Shown here in pieces: positions 28,002 to 37,437 of a stretch of 64,000 bases of DNA (within the stretch, counting starts at the first letter, position 1; every line of letters begins with the position of its first letter). The translations under genes and the position numbers were made by a program. The DNA is from G025836975 sp040391135 (lineage in GTDB: Bacteria > Pseudomonadota > Gammaproteobacteria > Burkholderiales > Burkholderiaceae_B), in NCBI GenBank assembly GCA_040391135.1, contig JBEBYL010000009.1, positions 1-64,000 of the forward strand, in the 5' to 3' direction. The notes below the pieces were generated by a model. The model saw nothing but the letters and a program-made list of their open reading frames with translations, was not told the origin of the DNA and did not search any database.

Positions 28002-29195
28002 ATGTCTACCATTAAAACTCTTTCTTCCCTGGCCTCGTCGGGCGCGCTTGCGGGCAAGCGTGTATTCATCCGCTCGGATCTGAATGTGCCCTTGAAGGAT
28101 GGTGAAATCACCGAAGACACCCGCATTCGCGCCTCCGTGCCCGCGATACGCATGGCGCTCGATGCCGGGGCCGCCGTCATGGTGACCTCGCATTTGGGCC
28201 GCCCCACCGAAGGCACGGTGGCTCCGGCCGATACGCTGGCTCCGGTCGCGCGCCGGCTTTCGGAATTGCTGGGCCTGCCGGTCACGCTGCTGGCCGACTG
28301 GGTGGGCGGCGTACAGGTTGGCCCCGGCCAAGTGGTGCTGCTGGAAAACTGCCGCTGCAATGTGGGCGAGAAAAAGAACGACCCGGATCTGGCGCGCAAG
28401 ATGGCGGCGCTATGCGATGTGTATGTCAACGACGCCTTCGGCACGGCGCATCGCGCCGAGGCGACTACGCAAGGCATGGCGCGCTTTGCGCCGGTGGCCT
28501 GCGCGGGGCCTTTGCTGGAGGCCGAGCTGGACGCGTTGGGCCGTGCCCTTGAGAACCCCAAGCGGCCCCTGGTGGCTATCGTGGGCGGCTCCAAGGTGTC
28601 GACCAAGCTGTCCATTCTGCAAGCCTTGGCCGGCAAGGTCGACCAGTTGGTGGTGGGCGGCGGCATTGCCAATACCTTCATGCTGGCCGCGGGCCTGTCC
28701 ATAGGCAAGTCGTTGGCGGAGCCCGACCAGATGGACCAGGCCAGCGCCGTCATCGACATGATGAAACAGCGTGGCGCCGAAGTGCCGATTCCTTCGGATG
28801 TGGTCTGCGCCAAGGAATTCAGCTCGACGGCGGCCGCGACGATCAAGGCGGCAGATGACGTGGCGGGCGATGACCAGATCCTCGATATCGGCCCCGATAC
28901 CGCGCAGCAACTGGCCGCCATCCTGAAGCAGGCCGGAACCATCGTCTGGAACGGCCCGGTGGGCGTGTTCGAATTCGATGCGTTCGCCAACGGCACCAAG
29001 GTGGTGGCCCAGGCGATCGCCGATTCCCAAGGCTTTTCGATCGCGGGCGGCGGCGACACGCTGGCGGCGATTGCCAAATACGGCATTGAAGACAAAGTGG
29101 GCTATATCTCCACCGGCGGCGGCGCCTTCCTGGAGTTCCTGGAAGGCCGGACGCTGCCGGCCGTGGAAATCCTGCAGCAGCGCGCGCAAGACTAG
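28002..29195 (+). CDS. pgk: Phosphoglycerate kinase
   Basis: 397 residues from ATG 28002. It makes ATP from 1,3-bisphosphoglycerate. Family stretches are RVFIRSDLNVPL near the N-terminus, VMVTSHLGRPTEG, and GGGDTLAAI near the C-terminal nucleotide site. An upstream in-frame codon at 27963 falls within the intergenic hairpin and was rejected. AAGGG lies before the chosen ATG. Confidence 0.97.
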   Translation: MSTIKTLSSLASSGALAGKRVFIRSDLNVPLKDGEITEDTRIRASVPAIRMALDAGAAVMVTSHLGRPTEGTVAPADTLAPVARRLSELLGLPVTLLADWVGGVQVGPGQVVLLENCRCNVGEKKNDPDLARKMAALCDVYVNDAFGTAHRAEATTQGMARFAPVACAGPLLEAELDALGRALENPKRPLVAIVGGSKVSTKLSILQALAGKVDQLVVGGGIANTFMLAAGLSIGKSLAEPDQMDQASAVIDMMKQRGAEVPIPSDVVCAKEFSSTAAATIKAADDVAGDDQILDIGPDTAQQLAAILKQAGTIVWNGPVGVFEFDAFANGTKVVAQAIADSQGFSIAGGGDTLAAIAKYGIEDKVGYISTGGGAFLEFLEGRTLPAVEILQQRAQD

Positions 29196-29244
29196 CCCCC
29201 CGCCTGTGCCTCGCGGTCCCGTCCGCCGGGGAAGTCATGGCGGC

Positions 29245-30099
29245 TTACCGCGTTCCTTCAAGCGCGATCAGGGCCCGATAGCCTTCGACGGCATCGGGCC
29301 AGTCCAGCGCAAAGCCGCTGGCTTTCAGGCGCGCGTTGTTCAGGCGCTTGCCGGCGGCCTCGGTCGCTGCGGCGCTGGCTCGGGCCGGCCGCGGCGCGCC
29401 CAGCATGTCGGCCAGGGCGTCGTACAACTGCGCCATGGGCATAGGCCTGTCATCGCTGCCGACATAGCGGGGCTGCGCCTGATCCAGCATCAACAAGTGG
29501 GCGCAGGCGCGCGCCGCATCTTCGATATGGAAGCGATTCGTCCAATGCACCGGATCGTCGATGACGGCGGCCCGGCCTTGGCGCAGCTTGTCCAGCAACT
29601 GCGTGCGGTCCGGCCCATACAGTCCCGACAGGCGCAGGGCCACAGCCTTGCCGCCCAGGCGCTGTTGCAGGCGATTCTCGGCTTCCAATAGTATTTCGCC
29701 GTTATAGCCTTGCGGATGGGCGGGCGTATCTTCGTCGACCCAGTCCTCGCTGGCGCCATATACGGCGGACGAGGAAACGAACACGAAACGACGCAAAGCG
29801 TCCGGATCCAGGGCCGCCAGCAGGTTGGCGGCGCCATGCAGGAAGGCCGAGCGATAGGCTTGCGGACTGCGTTCCCCCGGGCTTACGGCGTAAAGCACAT
29901 GGCTGATGCCGGGCGGCAGGCGCAGCGTGGAGGCATCGGCCAGGTCGGCGCTCAGCCATTGCAGGCCGGCCGTGCCTTGCGCGGTCGGCCGGCGGCGCAG
30001 GGCCCAGGCATCGTGCCCCCGCGCAAGCAGGATGCGGCCCGCGCGGCGGCACAGGTCGCCGCCGCCCGCCAACAATATGGTGTGTTTTTCAGTGTTCAT
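29245..30099 (-). CDS. NAD-dependent epimerase/dehydratase-type (extended SDR-like) protein
   Basis: 284 residues from ATG 30099. A Rossmann start LLAGGGDLCRRAGRIL replaces the usual GxxGxxG with GGGDLCRR. FVFVSSSAVYGAS contains the serine region, but the Y-x3-K pair is not clear: YNGEILLEAE is at the expected place and lacks the lysine. RLSGLYGPDR follows, as in sugar epimerases. It is therefore probably an atypical SDR close to the YeeZ group. It is convergent with pgk and divergent from the aldehyde dehydrogenase gene. Confidence 0.8.
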   Translation of the reverse strand: MNTEKHTILLAGGGDLCRRAGRILLARGHDAWALRRRPTAQGTAGLQWLSADLADASTLRLPPGISHVLYAVSPGERSPQAYRSAFLHGAANLLAALDPDALRRFVFVSSSAVYGASEDWVDEDTPAHPQGYNGEILLEAENRLQQRLGGKAVALRLSGLYGPDRTQLLDKLRQGRAAVIDDPVHWTNRFHIEDAARACAHLLMLDQAQPRYVGSDDRPMPMAQLYDALADMLGAPRPARASAAATEAAGKRLNNARLKASGFALDWPDAVEGYRALIALEGTR

Positions 30100-30186
30100 C
30101 TTTCCCGCGCAATCAAATAGAGCCTTCGTCGTAGAATAACAATTCGGGAAGCCAGGAGCCCGGCTCTGACCATATTCAAAGGCTCC

Positions 30187-31650
30187 ATGCCAACCAATCA
30201 CTACGGGGCAAATGCCATGATGCACAAGAACTTTATCGGCAATCAGTGGGTCAGCGCGCTGGCAGGGCAAACCGTGCCGGTCATCGATCCCTCCAACGGC
30301 CAGCTTTACGCCGAAATCGCCCGATCGGGCGAAGCCGACATCGATGTGGCCGTCAGGGCAGCCCGCGCCGCCTTCGAGGGCGCATGGGGCAAGATGGCGC
30401 CGGCCGAGCGCAGCAGGCTGCTGTTGCGCGTCAGCCGCGCCTTGCAAGACCAGCACGAAGTACTGGCCCAGATCGAATCCAGGGACACGGGCAAGCCGCT
30501 GCGGCAGGCTCGCTCCGACGCCGCCGCCGTGGCGCGGTATTTCGAGTTCTACGCCGGCGCGGTCGACAAACTGCATGGTTCGACCATTCCTTACCCCAGC
30601 AATTACACCGTGCTGACCGTGCGCGAACCGCATGGCGTGACCGGGCATATCGTTCCCTGGAATTACCCCTTGCAGATTTTCGGACGCAGCGTCGGGGCGG
30701 CGCTGGCCGCCGGCAATGCCTGCGTGGTCAAGCCGGCCGAGGACGCCTGCCTGTCGCTGTTGAAAGTGGCCGAAATCGCCATGGAGGCCGGCTTGCCCGC
30801 CGGAGCGTTGAATATCTGCACCGGCCTGGGCATCGAGGCGGGCGCCGCCTTGTCCGCGCATCCGGGCATAGACCATATTTCATTCACCGGTTCGCCGCAG
30901 ACCGGCCAGCAGGTGGCCATGGCGGCGGCGGGGCATTTTGCGCCCGTCACCCTGGAACTGGGGGGCAAGTCTCCACAGATACTGTTTTCCGACGCCGATA
31001 TCGAAGCCGCCTTGCCGGTGCTGTTGAATGCCATCATCCAGAACGCGGGGCAAACCTGCTCGGCGGGCAGCCGCTTGCTGGTGCAGCGCGCCATCTATGC
31101 CGATGTCGTCGGGCGCCTGTCCGAACTGTTCAAGGCCACGCGCACGGGGCCGGCAAGCGACGATCCGGATTGCGGGCCGCTGATCAATGCCAAGCAGCAG
31201 GCGCGCGTGCGGCAGTTTCTGGCCGAGGCCGAAAGCTCGGGCATTTCGCTTGCGGCGCAAGGGGCGCTCGATCCCAATGCGCCCAAGGGCGGCTTCTATC
31301 AGGCGCCCGTATTGCTGGGCGATGTGCCGCCCGCGCACCGCCTGGCTCAAGAAGAGATCTTCGGTCCCGTGCTGGCCGCCATTCCCTTCGAGACCGAAGC
31401 CGACGCCTTGCGCATCGCCAATGGAACGGCCTTCGGCCTGGTGGCCGGCATCTGGACGCAGGACGGCGCAAGGCAGTTGCGTATTGCCCGCGCCATCCGT
31501 TCAGGCCAGGTGTTCATCAACAACTACGGCGCGGGCGGGGGCGTGGAACTGCCTTTCGGCGGCACGGGCCAATCGGGCTATGGCCGCGAAAAGGGCTTCG
31601 AAGCCCTATACGGCTTCACCACGGTCAAGACCATTGCCATCAAGCATTAA
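30187..31650 (+). CDS. Aldehyde dehydrogenase family protein
   Basis: 487 residues, full length for the NAD(P)-dependent superfamily. The motifs are GHIVPWNYPL (about 157), the catalytic glutamate in LELGGKSPQ (about 256), the catalytic cysteine in GQTCSAGSR (about 290) and EEIFGPVLAAIPF (about 388). It resembles betaine- and gamma-aminobutyraldehyde-type enzymes, but the substrate cannot be fixed. ATG 30187 is preceded by AAAGG. The ATG pair at 30217 is an alternative. It starts a short plus-strand run with mog. Confidence 0.9.
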   Translation: MPTNHYGANAMMHKNFIGNQWVSALAGQTVPVIDPSNGQLYAEIARSGEADIDVAVRAARAAFEGAWGKMAPAERSRLLLRVSRALQDQHEVLAQIESRDTGKPLRQARSDAAAVARYFEFYAGAVDKLHGSTIPYPSNYTVLTVREPHGVTGHIVPWNYPLQIFGRSVGAALAAGNACVVKPAEDACLSLLKVAEIAMEAGLPAGALNICTGLGIEAGAALSAHPGIDHISFTGSPQTGQQVAMAAAGHFAPVTLELGGKSPQILFSDADIEAALPVLLNAIIQNAGQTCSAGSRLLVQRAIYADVVGRLSELFKATRTGPASDDPDCGPLINAKQQARVRQFLAEAESSGISLAAQGALDPNAPKGGFYQAPVLLGDVPPAHRLAQEEIFGPVLAAIPFETEADALRIANGTAFGLVAGIWTQDGARQLRIARAIRSGQVFINNYGAGGGVELPFGGTGQSGYGREKGFEALYGFTTVKTIAIKH

Positions 31651-31669
31651 CCTTTCTATCGGAAACCTT

Positions 31670-32308
31670 ATGTCCCTGCCGCCAGCCCTTGTACGCCAGC
31701 ATCCGGATCAACTCCTGGTGGGCCTGATCTCCGTTTCCGACCGGGCCTCGGGCGGAACCTACGAAGATCAGGGCATACCCGCCTTGCAGTCCTGGCTGAC
31801 GCAAGCCATCGTCCAGCCGCCGCAGTATGCGGCGCGGCTGATACCCGACGAGGCGAGCCGGATATCGGACACGATCGTGGAGTTGGTGGATATGCTGGGC
31901 TGCGACCTGGTGTTGACGACGGGCGGCACAGGCCCGGCCCGTCGCGACGTGACGCCCGAGGCCACTCTGGCCGTCGCCACCAAGGAAATGCCCGGTTTCG
32001 GCGAGCAGATGCGCCAGATCAGCCTGAAATTCGTGCCTACGGCGATTCTGTCCCGGCAGGTTGCCGTCATACGCGAAACCGTCGATCGCGCGGCGCTCAT
32101 CATCAATCTGCCGGGCCAGCCCAAGGCCATCAAGGAAACCCTCGAAGGACTGAAGGGACCCGACGGCCAGGTGCTGACGGCGGGAATCTTCGCGGCGGTT
32201 CCGTATTGCATCGATCTGATCGGCGGCCCATATATCGAAACGCGCGACGATATCGTCAGGGCCTTCCGGCCCAAATCCGCCATTCGGCCGGCGGCGCGTA
32301 AAGATTAA
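31670..32308 (+). CDS. mog: Molybdopterin adenylyltransferase
   Basis: 212 residues from ATG 31670. It adenylylates molybdopterin in molybdenum cofactor synthesis. Family stretches are LLVGLISVSDRAS, GGTYEDQGIPAL, LVLTTGGTGPARRDVTPEAT and IINLPGQPKAI, as in Mog/MoaB. It lies 19 bp after the aldehyde dehydrogenase gene. No other Moco gene is in the window. Confidence 0.92.
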   Translation: MSLPPALVRQHPDQLLVGLISVSDRASGGTYEDQGIPALQSWLTQAIVQPPQYAARLIPDEASRISDTIVELVDMLGCDLVLTTGGTGPARRDVTPEATLAVATKEMPGFGEQMRQISLKFVPTAILSRQVAVIRETVDRAALIINLPGQPKAIKETLEGLKGPDGQVLTAGIFAAVPYCIDLIGGPYIETRDDIVRAFRPKSAIRPAARKD

Positions 32309-32408
32309 GAAGGGATCTGTATCGTATCGATACCAGCGTCGGCAAGCGGGCCTGTACATTCGGGTAAAATGGCTGGAACCCTTATTAACTGATTTCAGGA
32401 GTCTTTTC

Positions 32409-33473
32409 ATGGCCCTTGTTTCCATGCGCCAGCTGCTCGACCACGCAGCCGAGAATGGCTATGGCATACCAGCGTTCAACGTCAATAACCTTGAACAAGT
32501 TCAAGCGATCATGGAAGCCGCCGCTGAAACCGATAGCCCGGTCATCATGCAGGCATCCGCGGGCGCCCGCAAATACGCTGGCGAAGGCTTCCTGAAGTAC
32601 CTGATCCAGGCCGCGGTCGAGACCTATCCCAATATCCCCGTCGTCATGCACCAGGACCATGGCCAGTCGCCCGCCGTGTGCCAGGGCGCCATCGACCTGG
32701 GTTTTTCCAGCGTCATGATGGACGGCTCCCTGCAGGCCGATGGCAAGACCATCGCCGAATACGAATACAACCTGGATGTCACCCGCAAAGTGGTCGAAAT
32801 GGCTCATAAGCTGGGCGTGACCGTCGAGGGCGAGCTGGGCTGCCTGGGTTCGCTGGAAACCATGAAGGGCGACAAGGAAGACGGCCACGGCGCCGAAGGC
32901 ACCATGACCATGGAGCAACTGCTTACCGATCCCGAGCAGGCCGCCGACTTCGTCCGCCATACCCAGCTGGACGCCCTGGCCATCGCCATCGGCACCAGCC
33001 ACGGCGCATACAAGTTCACCCGCAAGCCCACGGGCGACATCCTGTCGATTTCCCGCATCAAGGAAATCCACCGCCGCCTGCCCAATACCCATCTGGTCAT
33101 GCACGGCAGTTCCAGCGTGCCGCAAGACCTGCTGGCCGAAATCCGCGAATTCGGCGGCGACATGAAGGAAACCTACGGCGTGCCGGTCGAGGAAATCCAG
33201 GAAGCCATCAAGTTCGGCGTCCGCAAGGTCAATATCGACACCGACATCCGCCTTGCCATGACGGGGGCCATCCGCCGTTTCATGGCCGAGAATCCCGGCA
33301 AGTTCGATCCGCGCGAATACCTCAAGCCCGCCCGCGAAGCCGCCAAGCAAATCTGCAAACAGCGCTACGAGCAATTCGGCACCGCCGGCAATGCCAGCAA
33401 GATCAAGCCGGTATCGCTGTCTGAAATGGCCAAGCGCTACGCCGCAGGCGAATTGGCCCAAGTCGTTCAGTAA
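32409..33473 (+). CDS. fba: Fructose-bisphosphate aldolase, class II (Calvin-type)
   Basis: 354 residues. This zinc aldolase cleaves fructose-1,6-bisphosphate. Zinc ligands are in VMHQDHGQ at about 79-86 and HGSSSVPQD near 230. The N-terminus MALVSMRQLLDHAAENGYG is typical of the Calvin-cycle subtype of proteobacteria. AGGAG lies upstream of ATG 32409. A rho-independent terminator follows at 33510. Confidence 0.97.
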   Translation: MALVSMRQLLDHAAENGYGIPAFNVNNLEQVQAIMEAAAETDSPVIMQASAGARKYAGEGFLKYLIQAAVETYPNIPVVMHQDHGQSPAVCQGAIDLGFSSVMMDGSLQADGKTIAEYEYNLDVTRKVVEMAHKLGVTVEGELGCLGSLETMKGDKEDGHGAEGTMTMEQLLTDPEQAADFVRHTQLDALAIAIGTSHGAYKFTRKPTGDILSISRIKEIHRRLPNTHLVMHGSSSVPQDLLAEIREFGGDMKETYGVPVEEIQEAIKFGVRKVNIDTDIRLAMTGAIRRFMAENPGKFDPREYLKPAREAAKQICKQRYEQFGTAGNASKIKPVSLSEMAKRYAAGELAQVVQ

Positions 33474-33509
33474 CTCAATCAATGCGCTTGTCGCAGATCT
33501 AGCTCTGAT

Positions 33510-33540
33510 CCCGTCCGGCAGGATGCCGGCGGGATTTTTT
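33510..33540 (+). terminator. Rho-independent terminator of fba
   Basis: CCGGC and GCCGG form the core of a GC-rich stem extended by CCC/GGG with a small internal bulge, followed by ATTTTTT. It is placed 37 bp after the fba stop. Confidence 0.8.
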
Positions 33541-33660
33541 GCCGCCGGGCCGCCCCAAGGCAAAAAGCGCCCCCCTCGGGGGGGCAGCGCGCCGAAGGTG
33601 CAGCGTGGGGGGCATTATTGCCGCCAGGCCGCCCCAAGGCAAAAATCCCCGGCTAGGGGT
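33541..33660. repeat. Two-unit GC-rich repeat with hairpins before purC
   Basis: A 26-bp sequence starting at 33541 recurs at 33620 with one mismatch (GCCGCC, then GGCCGCCCCAAGGCAAAAA). Each copy is followed by a C-run/G-run hairpin: CCCCCC-TC-GGGGGG at about 33570-33584 and CCCC-GGCTA-GGGG at about 33647-33659. The period is 79 bp. The block fills the gap between the fba terminator and the purC ribosome binding site. Confidence 0.75.
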
Positions 33661-33685
33661 ATCGATTTTTTTTCAAGGATACATC

Positions 33686-34567
33686 GTGGTTCAGGCTCTA
33701 CATCAATCAAGCATCAAATCGCTGCCCCTGCTCGCTCGCGGCAAAGTGCGCGACATGTACGCGGTAGGCGATGACAAGTTGCTGATCGTGGCGTCCGACC
33801 GCATTTCCGCCTTCGATGTCATTCTTGACGATCCCATTCCCGGCAAGGGACAGGTCCTGACCGAGCTTACCGAGTTCTGGCTGAAGAAGCTGGCCCACAT
33901 TCTTCCCAATCATTCCACCGGCATCGATCCGGCCGACGTGGTCGCCGCCGACGAGCGCGATCAGGTCGCGGGCCGCGCCGTGGTGGTCAAGCGCCTGAAG
34001 CCCATATTGGTGGAGGCGGTGGCGCGGGGCTACCTGATCGGTTCGGGCTGGAAAGACTACCAGGCCACGGGCAGCATTTGCGGCGTTGCCTTGCCGCCGG
34101 GCCTGCAGCAGGCCAGCCGCCTGCCCGAGCCTATCTTCACACCGGCCGCCAAGGCGGAATTCGGCTCGCACGACGAGAACGTGGATTTCGATTATGTGGT
34201 GGGCCAGATCGGGCAAGAATTGGCCGAGAAAATCCGCGCCGTCACCCTGAAACTGTATTCCGAAGCGGCGCAGTTCGCGGCCGGCAAGGGCATCATCATT
34301 GCCGATACCAAATTCGAGTTCGGGCTTGACGAGCAGGGCCAGTTGCATTTGATGGACGAAGTCCTGACCCCCGATTCTTCGCGCTTTTGGCCGGCTTCGG
34401 GCTATGCGGTCGGCATCAGCCCACCGTCCTTCGACAAGCAGTTCGTGCGCGACTGGCTGGAAACCCAGGTGTGGGATAAAACCCCGCCCGCGCCCAAGCT
34501 GCCGGCCGAAGTCCTCGAGAAAACAGCGGCCAAGTACCGCGAGGCGGCCGACCGCCTGATGGCATGA
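33686..34567 (+). CDS. purC: Phosphoribosylaminoimidazole-succinocarboxamide synthase
   Basis: 293 residues from GTG 33686, with AAGGA six bases before it. PurC joins CAIR and aspartate in purine synthesis. Visible are LARGKVRDMYAVGDDKLLIV at the N-terminus, EAVARGYLIGSGWKDY, and IIIADTKFEFGLDE. This is the longer SAICAR synthase type. It heads purC-purE-purK. Confidence 0.97.
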   Translation: MVQALHQSSIKSLPLLARGKVRDMYAVGDDKLLIVASDRISAFDVILDDPIPGKGQVLTELTEFWLKKLAHILPNHSTGIDPADVVAADERDQVAGRAVVVKRLKPILVEAVARGYLIGSGWKDYQATGSICGVALPPGLQQASRLPEPIFTPAAKAEFGSHDENVDFDYVVGQIGQELAEKIRAVTLKLYSEAAQFAAGKGIIIADTKFEFGLDEQGQLHLMDEVLTPDSSRFWPASGYAVGISPPSFDKQFVRDWLETQVWDKTPPAPKLPAEVLEKTAAKYREAADRLMA

Positions 34568-34631
34568 GCGCCGCGCGCATTGCGCGGTAGCCCGTACAAT
34601 AAAGAGTCCATTGGGGGCTCTTTGCATTTAT

Positions 34632-35174
34632 ATGGCTGAATTTCACATGACCGATCCGAAGCAGGGCAACGACGGCGCAGCGCCGGTGGTGGGCATCATC
34701 ATGGGCTCGTCCAGTGACTGGGATGTCATGAAGCATGCCGACGCCATCCTGGAAGAATTCGGCATCGCCCACGAAATGCGGGTGGTGTCGGCGCACCGCA
34801 TGCCGCTTGATATGGTGGACTATGGCGCTCATGCCGCCGAACGAGGCCTGCGCGCGATCATCGCCGGCGCTGGCGGGGCGGCGCACTTGCCGGGCATGAT
34901 GGCGGCGCTGACCCCCGTGCCGGTCTTCGGCGTGCCGGTGCCTTCCAAGTATCTGCGCGGCGAAGATTCCCTGTTGTCCATCGTGCAAATGCCCAAGGGC
35001 GTGCCGGTCGCGACCTTCGCGATCGGCGAGGCGGGAGCCGCCAACGCGGCCCTGCATGTCATTGCCTGCCTGGCCACGACCGATCCGGCCTTGCAGCAGA
35101 AGCTGGTGGCGTTTCGCGCCAAGCAGACCGAGGCTGCCAGGGCCATGGCGGTTCCTCCTCATGTCACGATGTAG
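34632..35174 (+). CDS. purE: N5-carboxyaminoimidazole ribonucleotide mutase
   Basis: 180 residues from ATG 34632. It converts N5-CAIR to CAIR, the product of PurK next door. The conserved start is VGIIMGSSSDWDVMKHA at about 22-38, followed by VVSAHRMP and GAGGAAHLPGM. It lies 64 bp after purC and 50 bp before purK. The ATG at 34647 is a possible shorter start. Confidence 0.97.
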   Translation: MAEFHMTDPKQGNDGAAPVVGIIMGSSSDWDVMKHADAILEEFGIAHEMRVVSAHRMPLDMVDYGAHAAERGLRAIIAGAGGAAHLPGMMAALTPVPVFGVPVPSKYLRGEDSLLSIVQMPKGVPVATFAIGEAGAANAALHVIACLATTDPALQQKLVAFRAKQTEAARAMAVPPHVTM

Positions 35175-35224
35175 CGCGGCCTTCCGCGTTTTTGTTTCTT
35201 GTTTTTGACGACAGGTTGTCACCC

Positions 35225-36406
35225 ATGAATGAAGCTTCTGATTCCTTTACTATCGTGCCGGGAGACTGGCTGGGCATGATAGGAGGGGGGCAGCTGGGCC
35301 GCATGTTCTGCCATGCGGCTCAAAGCATGGGCTATAAGGTGGCGGTGCTGGATCCGGACGAGCACAGTCCGGCGGGTGCGGTTGCCGAGCTGCATATCCG
35401 GGCCGGCTACGAAGACAGCGCGGGGCTGGAGCAACTATCCGCGCGCTGCAAGGCCATCACCACCGAATTCGAGAACGTGCCCGCGCAAAGCCTGCGGACC
35501 TTGGCGTTGCGCTCAGCCGTAAGCCCTTCAGGCGATGCTGTGGCGGTGGTCCAGGACCGCATACAGGAAAAGGCCTTCATCAAGGGCACGGGCGTGCCCG
35601 TTGCTCCTTATGCGCCCATCCGGAGCCGGGCCGATATCGCCGCGGCGCCCACGGAGCTTTTCCCGGGTATTCTTAAAGTCGCTCGTCTGGGCTACGACGG
35701 CAAGGGACAGGCGCGAGTAAAAAGCCGCGAGGAAGCGCAAGCGGCGTTTGCGGAGTTCAAGGAAGCCGAATGCGTGCTGGAGGCCATGCTGCCGCTGGCC
35801 AGCGAGCTGTCGGTGGTCATGGCGCGCGGCGCCGACGGCCAGACCATGATTTACCCGTCGGCACAGAATGAGCACCGCGACGGCATTCTGGCGGTTTCCA
35901 CGGTCGATGCGTCCTTGCTGGACTCCGGGTTGGCGCACAAGGCGGCCGATGCGACGCGGCGCATTGCGCAGGCGCTGGACTATGTGGGCGTGCTCTGTGT
36001 GGAATTTTTCGTGCTCAGCGATGGCAGCCTGGTGGCCAATGAGATCGCGCCGCGTCCCCACAACAGCGGGCACTACACCATGAACGCCTGCGTCACCAGT
36101 CAATTCGAACAACAGGCCCGCGCCATGGCCGGTTTGCCTCTGGGCAGCACCGAGGCTCTATGCCCGGTCGTCATGCTGAATATTCTGGGCGATGTCTGGT
36201 TCGATCCGGTCAGCGGCGTAAAGCGCGAGCCTGATTGGGCGCGGGTTCTGGAAGTGTCCGGCGCCAAACTGCACCTGTACGGCAAGGCCGAGGCGCGGCG
36301 GGGGCGCAAGATGGGACACATCAATGTGCTGGGCCAGACCTTGGCGCAGGCCCGGGAAGGCGCGGCGCAAGTGGCGCGCATTCTGGGCATTGAATTTCAA
36401 GCATGA
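35225..36406 (+). CDS. purK: N5-carboxyaminoimidazole ribonucleotide synthase
   Basis: 393 residues from ATG 35225. This ATP-grasp enzyme carboxylates AIR with bicarbonate. GMIGGGQLGRM near residue 18 is the PurK signature. ATP-grasp elements (LKVARLGYDGKGQ, EFFVLSDGSLVANEIAPRPH) are intact. It overlaps the following sua5 gene by four bases. Confidence 0.96.
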   Translation: MNEASDSFTIVPGDWLGMIGGGQLGRMFCHAAQSMGYKVAVLDPDEHSPAGAVAELHIRAGYEDSAGLEQLSARCKAITTEFENVPAQSLRTLALRSAVSPSGDAVAVVQDRIQEKAFIKGTGVPVAPYAPIRSRADIAAAPTELFPGILKVARLGYDGKGQARVKSREEAQAAFAEFKEAECVLEAMLPLASELSVVMARGADGQTMIYPSAQNEHRDGILAVSTVDASLLDSGLAHKAADATRRIAQALDYVGVLCVEFFVLSDGSLVANEIAPRPHNSGHYTMNACVTSQFEQQARAMAGLPLGSTEALCPVVMLNILGDVWFDPVSGVKREPDWARVLEVSGAKLHLYGKAEARRGRKMGHINVLGQTLAQAREGAAQVARILGIEFQA

Positions 36407-37437
36407 GCACGCCAACGCCGGCGCCGTCCGATATGGCCCTGCTGCTGGCCGAGGCCGCTCGGCGCCTGGAGGCCGGCCGCCTGGTGGCCTTTCCCACCGA
36501 GACGGTCTACGGCCTGGGCGCCGACGCCGAAAACCCGGCGGCCATCGCCCGCATTTATCAAGCCAAGGGCCGTCCTTCGAATCATCCGGTCATCGTTCAT
36601 GTGGCGCCCGAGGCCGACATCGGCTATTGGGCGGCTTCGGTGCCGGCTGAAGGTCGCGCCTTGATACAGGCATTCTGGCCCGGACCGCTGACGCTTATTC
36701 TTCCGCGGGCCGCGCACATTCCCGCCGCCGTCAGCGGCGGGCAGGACAGCGTGGGCCTGCGCTGCCCGTCGCATCCGGTCGCGCAAGCACTGCTAAGGGA
36801 GTTTGCGCACCTGAAACCGAACGGGCAGGGCGGCGTTGCCGCGCCGTCGGCGAACAAGTTCGGGCAGGTGTCGCCCACCCATGCCGCGCATGTGTCTTCC
36901 GAGTTCCCCGATCTGGGGCCGGAGGAGCTGATGGTTCTGGAAGGCGGGCCGTCGCAGGTAGGCATCGAATCCACCATCGTCGATGTGTCGCGCACGGGGC
37001 GCGGCATCGGTCCCGTGCTGCTGCGTCCCGGCCATATATCGGCCGTCCAGATTGCCGAAGTGCTGGGTGTGGAGCCGGCGCGTCCGGATGCGGCCGCGCC
37101 GCAGGTCTCCGGCTCGTTGAAGGCGCATTACGCGCCGCACACGCCCTTGCTGCTGCGGCCATTGGATCGCTTGCTGGACGACGTTTCCCGATCCGTAGAA
37201 GGACGCACGGCGGCGGTGGTCTTCCCGGGCCACGCGGGACCTCCCTTGGAGCGGGTCGACTGGCTGGAGTGCCCGGAGGATCCGGCTGCGTATGCGCGCG
37301 ATCTGTACTCGCTGCTGCGCCGCCTGGACCGGCAGGGTTATGCCCGCATCATGATGGAGCAGCCGCCGCGCAGCGCCGCCTGGCAGGCGGTGAACGACCG
37401 CATAGGCCGTGCCGCCGCGGCCTTCGACGCGCGCTAA
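36403..37437 (+). CDS. L-threonylcarbamoyladenylate synthase, Sua5 type
   Basis: 344 residues: an N-terminal YrdC domain (FPTETVYGLGADAENP, KGRPSNHPVIVH, SANKFGQVSPTHA) plus the C-terminal Sua5 domain (about 240-344). It forms threonylcarbamoyl-AMP for the t6A37 modification of ANN-decoding tRNAs. The short TsaC form lacks the second domain. It overlaps purK by four bases upstream and converges with livF, overlapping it by four bases. TcdA at 60592 acts on the t6A product. Confidence 0.94.
   Translation: MSTPTPAPSDMALLLAEAARRLEAGRLVAFPTETVYGLGADAENPAAIARIYQAKGRPSNHPVIVHVAPEADIGYWAASVPAEGRALIQAFWPGPLTLILPRAAHIPAAVSGGQDSVGLRCPSHPVAQALLREFAHLKPNGQGGVAAPSANKFGQVSPTHAAHVSSEFPDLGPEELMVLEGGPSQVGIESTIVDVSRTGRGIGPVLLRPGHISAVQIAEVLGVEPARPDAAAPQVSGSLKAHYAPHTPLLLRPLDRLLDDVSRSVEGRTAAVVFPGHAGPPLERVDWLECPEDPAAYARDLYSLLRRLDRQGYARIMMEQPPRSAAWQAVNDRIGRAAAAFDAR

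Noticed and set aside
29245..30876. A 543-codon reading of the minus-strand epimerase gene
   Set aside because: The extra 259 codons are antisense to the aldehyde dehydrogenase gene. The Rossmann domain begins right after ATG 30099.
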